Source of the DNA: Flavobacterium psychrophilum
GTDB taxonomy: Bacteria > Bacteroidota > Bacteroidia > Flavobacteriales > Flavobacteriaceae
Length of the DNA: 5,412 bases
Direction of reading: 5' to 3'
Assembly: GCA_945878515.1 (NCBI GenBank)
Contig: CAMCTL010000202.1
Span: forward strand, 1-5,412
In this document: piece by piece, positions 5,104 through 5,412 of the stretch
Numbering within the stretch: position 1 is the stretch's first letter
How the letters are laid out: the number at the start of each line of letters is the position of its first letter
Made by a program: the position numbers and the translations under genes
The notes under the pieces: model-generated
What the model saw: the letters and a program-made list of their open reading frames with translations, nothing else
Database searches by the model: none
What the model was told of the DNA's origin: nothing

Positions 5104-5412
5104 ATGAAGAATATATTTATTATAATGATTTCTGCTTTCGTCATGACCACAATTTGTCAAGCTCAAAAAATTGATATCGAAAAAGTAGGTGGTGGTCACA
5201 AATTTTCCCAAAACGGACAAGTACTGACGATAGATAATCTGTCTAGTAAAGTTGCGTCTAATCAAGAATCTTTACGCTTGATAAATAAAGCAAAAACATC
5301 TGGTACATTCGCAACTGTTTTAGGATATACTGGTGGTTTTCTTATTGGTTGGCCCATTGGAACTGCCATTGGCGGCGGAAAAGCGAACTGGGGACTTGCA
5401 GGTATTGGCGCA
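5104..5412 (+). CDS. Secreted glycine-zipper protein of unknown function (3' end missing)
   Basis: The frame is open to the window edge, giving 103 residues. It starts MKNIFIIMISAFVMTTICQA, a typical signal peptide; signal peptidase I cleavage is most likely after A20, leaving the glutamine N-terminus common in Flavobacterium exported proteins. C18 is not in a proper lipobox, so a lipoprotein is unlikely. The mature part begins with a polar segment (about 21-65, including FSQNGQVLTIDNL), then a glycine-rich hydrophobic stretch TVLGYTGGFLIGWPIGTAIGGG (about 71-92) that continues as NWGLAGIGA. The GxxxG-like spacing suggests a membrane-embedded glycine zipper. I recall similar hypothetical proteins in flavobacteria but no established function. 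The 112-bp gap after the fumarase gene, with TAnnTTTG motifs, suggests its own transcript. The start is supported by the signal peptide and A-rich leader. Confidence 0.8.
   Translation, partial: MKNIFIIMISAFVMTTICQAQKIDIEKVGGGHKFSQNGQVLTIDNLSSKVASNQESLRLINKAKTSGTFATVLGYTGGFLIGWPIGTAIGGGKANWGLAGIGA

Overview
The window looks like a chromosomal segment of a Flavobacterium-like member of the Bacteroidota. It is AT-rich, the genes lack Shine-Dalgarno sequences, and TAnnTTTG -7 boxes precede genes. The proteins (PolB-like exonuclease, fused SpmA/SpmB-type membrane protein, class I Fe-S fumarase, a secreted glycine-zipper protein) are typical of that group. All genes are on the + strand. The first and last are cut by the window edges.

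Layout. 1-648 is the 3' part of a predicted 3'-5' exonuclease. 649-767 is an intergenic spacer made largely of interleaved inverted repeats. 768-2207 encodes a nucleoside-recognition (Gate) domain membrane protein that joins SpmA-like and SpmB-like halves. 2237-3205 is an accessory island: a 153-residue IS200-like HUH/Y1 transposase (2470-2931) inside arrays of sixteen short hairpins. 3390-4991 is a complete class I fumarate hydratase behind a TAnnTTTG promoter motif. 5104-5412 is the start of a secreted glycine-zipper protein of unknown function.

The most notable part is the island. Three hairpin families recur on both sides of the transposase gene: A (arms CAACGGATT/AATCCGTTG), B (GAGCC/GGCTC) and C (GTTCC/GGAAC). 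Every A hairpin carries a GTAG tetranucleotide at its foot, the signature of REP sequences handled by TnpA-REP (RAYT) transposases. Spacings are nearly invariant: mostly 14 nt between neighbouring hairpins, and 25 nt from A to C where B is absent. The A hairpins form inverted pairs bounding about 108-bp REPIN-like modules. The transposase gene fits exactly between a C hairpin (15 nt before its start) and a B hairpin (3 nt after its stop). I read this as a REPtron-like system in a Bacteroidota genome: a single-domain transposase with its own REP/REPIN family. Mobility and substrate recognition are inferred, not shown.

The flanking genes are ordinary housekeeping or hypothetical genes with no evident functional link to the island, which occupies the intergenic space between the Gate-domain gene and the fumarase gene.
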